Below are positions 30,627-31,161 of a stretch of DNA of 31,161 bases, piece after piece. The translations under genes were made by a program, and so were the position numbers. Origin of the DNA: Chloroflexota bacterium (GTDB lineage Bacteria > Chloroflexota > Limnocylindria > Limnocylindrales > CSP1-4); NCBI GenBank assembly GCA_021789355.1, contig JAJYJR010000007.1, positions 1 through 31,161 on the forward strand, read 5' to 3'. The notes beneath the pieces were generated by a model that ran no database searches, had not been told where the DNA came from, and worked only from the letters and a program-made list of their open reading frames with translations. Within the stretch, counting starts at the first letter, position 1; each line of letters begins with the position of its first letter.

Positions 30627-30830
30627 CTACGCCGCGCTGACCTGGGTCGCGCGCGGGCCCTTCGGATTCGGCTCGATCTCGAACGAGACGCGCTCGCCGC
30701 CGGCGAGACGGTCGAAGTCGAGGGGAGCCTGGAGGCCTCCGCGGTGGAAGAAGTATTCCTTCCCGTCCTCGGCGGCAATGAAGCCGAAGCCGCGCTCGGC
30801 CACGATCTTCTTGATGGTGCCTGTGGTCAT
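30627..30830 (-). CDS. Cold-shock-domain protein
   Basis: A 67-residue protein that is a single cold-shock domain. It begins TGTIKKIVAERGFGFIAAED with RNP1 (GFGFI), then EYFFHRGGL with RNP2, and ends FEIEPNPKGPRATQVSAA. It binds single-stranded RNA or DNA and acts as an RNA chaperone. The open frame extends to 31010, but ATG 30830 is chosen because the fold starts there and AGAGGG lies about eight bases upstream. It precedes the glycosyltransferase by 102 bases on the same strand and could share a transcript with it. Confidence 0.95.
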   Translation of the reverse strand: MTTGTIKKIVAERGFGFIAAEDGKEYFFHRGGLQAPLDFDRLAGGERVSFEIEPNPKGPRATQVSAA

Positions 30831-31137
30831 GAATGACCCTCTCTCTTCCCGAACCAGACAGCAGACGCACGGTCCGTTCGAGAAGGCGGATCGACCACGC
30901 GGAGCATCGCCACAAGGGGCAGCAACACACTCACGGTACTCGCAACCCGGCGATTCCACAAATGCACGAGGCGGAACGGGGCCTGGCGGACGGGTTCGCC
31001 GCGTCCTCACGGGTGAACTTCGGCCGAATCGGAGCGCCGTGTCACCGCCGAGGCCGGCGGTCCGGCTGCGCCTGGCGTGTTGGGGCTGGCTCCCGGTCGT
31101 GAACTCCAGGCGCTGACCGGCCTGCCGAGGCGGCCCC
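30831..31137. other. Intergenic region upstream of the cold-shock gene
   Basis: About 300 bases between divergent starts. It must hold the cold-shock gene promoter and a leader of unknown length, but no convincing -35/-10 pair can be picked. Frames on both strands look like noise. Confidence 0.4.
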
Positions 31138-31143
31138 TACACT
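31138..31143 (+). promoter_or_regulatory. -10 box of a possible leaderless promoter (TACACT)
   Basis: TACACT ends six bases before the ATG at 31150, and CTGACC (31113-31118) lies about 19 bases further upstream as a possible -35. No ribosome binding site is present before the ATG, which fits a transcript starting at the start codon. Confidence 0.4.
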
Positions 31144-31149
31144 GGCCGG

Positions 31150-31161
31150 ATGATCCGAGAT
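31150..31161 (+). CDS. First four codons of a rightward gene (MIRD...)
   Basis: ATG at 31150 lies six bases behind a TANNNT box and runs off the window after four codons. It is called only from the promoter geometry. The product is unknown. Confidence 0.35.

Noticed and set aside
1..31161. CRISPR array, prophage or integrase next to the tRNA
   Set aside because: No regularly spaced repeats, phage structural genes or integrase motifs were seen. The tRNA has no visible duplicated 3' end in the window.

Overview
The window is GC-rich (roughly two thirds or more G+C) bacterial chromosomal DNA, and its genes show the matching codon use. The gene content points to an aerobic soil or freshwater bacterium, most likely Chloroflexota of the Limnocylindria/Ellin6529 type or a related high-GC lineage. 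The clues are a Zn-ribbon/cyclase/AAA giant protein, an ECF sigma factor with an Asp-box membrane partner, a GT4/toroid/GH130 trio, and possible leaderless starts. Actinomycetota cannot be excluded because no ribosomal marker is present.

Layout. 1-1219: start of a leftward unknown gene, a tRNA-Arg(TCG), and a stretch without an intact gene that holds the frameshifted remains of a small conserved protein. 1220-14212: a catabolic island. It has two glutamate-1-semialdehyde-aminotransferase-like (class III, PLP) enzymes, a glucarate-dehydratase-like enolase-superfamily enzyme and a divergent GntR/FCD regulator. It also has an APC permease, a mutarotase-like protein, an SDR dehydrogenase, an L-fucose/L-arabinose-isomerase-like protein, a cupin, an SMP-30 lactonase and the broken front end of a hydroxypyruvate-isomerase-like TIM barrel. 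SDR, lactonase and acid-sugar dehydratase fit oxidative sugar catabolism. The class III aminotransferases and APC carrier imply an amino-containing substrate. The exact substrate is not readable from sequence.

11800-16130: mobile-element debris inserted into the island. It contains an N-terminally truncated IS110 transposase, an in-frame chimera of an IS1380 transposase front with an IS110 middle piece, the N-terminal third or so of a ZIP metal transporter, and short palindromes. The 11-mer TGTGTCAACCC occurs near both outer edges.

16223-21238: a DUF998 membrane protein, a secreted conserved protein, a thioredoxin-fold-like small protein, then an ECF sigma factor translationally coupled to a single-pass membrane protein with seven extracellular Asp-box repeats. 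This pair is a candidate surface-sensing sigma/anti-sigma system.

21683-31161: a 1224-residue zinc-ribbon/adenylate cyclase/ATPase regulator, a prenyltransferase-fold protein and a PIN-domain nuclease whose antitoxin appears decayed. A tightly overlapping leftward operon follows (glycosyltransferase, alpha/alpha-barrel protein, GH130 mannoside phosphorylase-like), then a cold-shock protein and the first codons of a rightward gene.

No CRISPR array, rRNA, prophage or complete insertion sequence was seen. The best candidates for something undescribed are the sigma/Asp-box propeller pair, the aminotransferase-rich sugar-acid island and the IS1380-IS110 fusion ORF.
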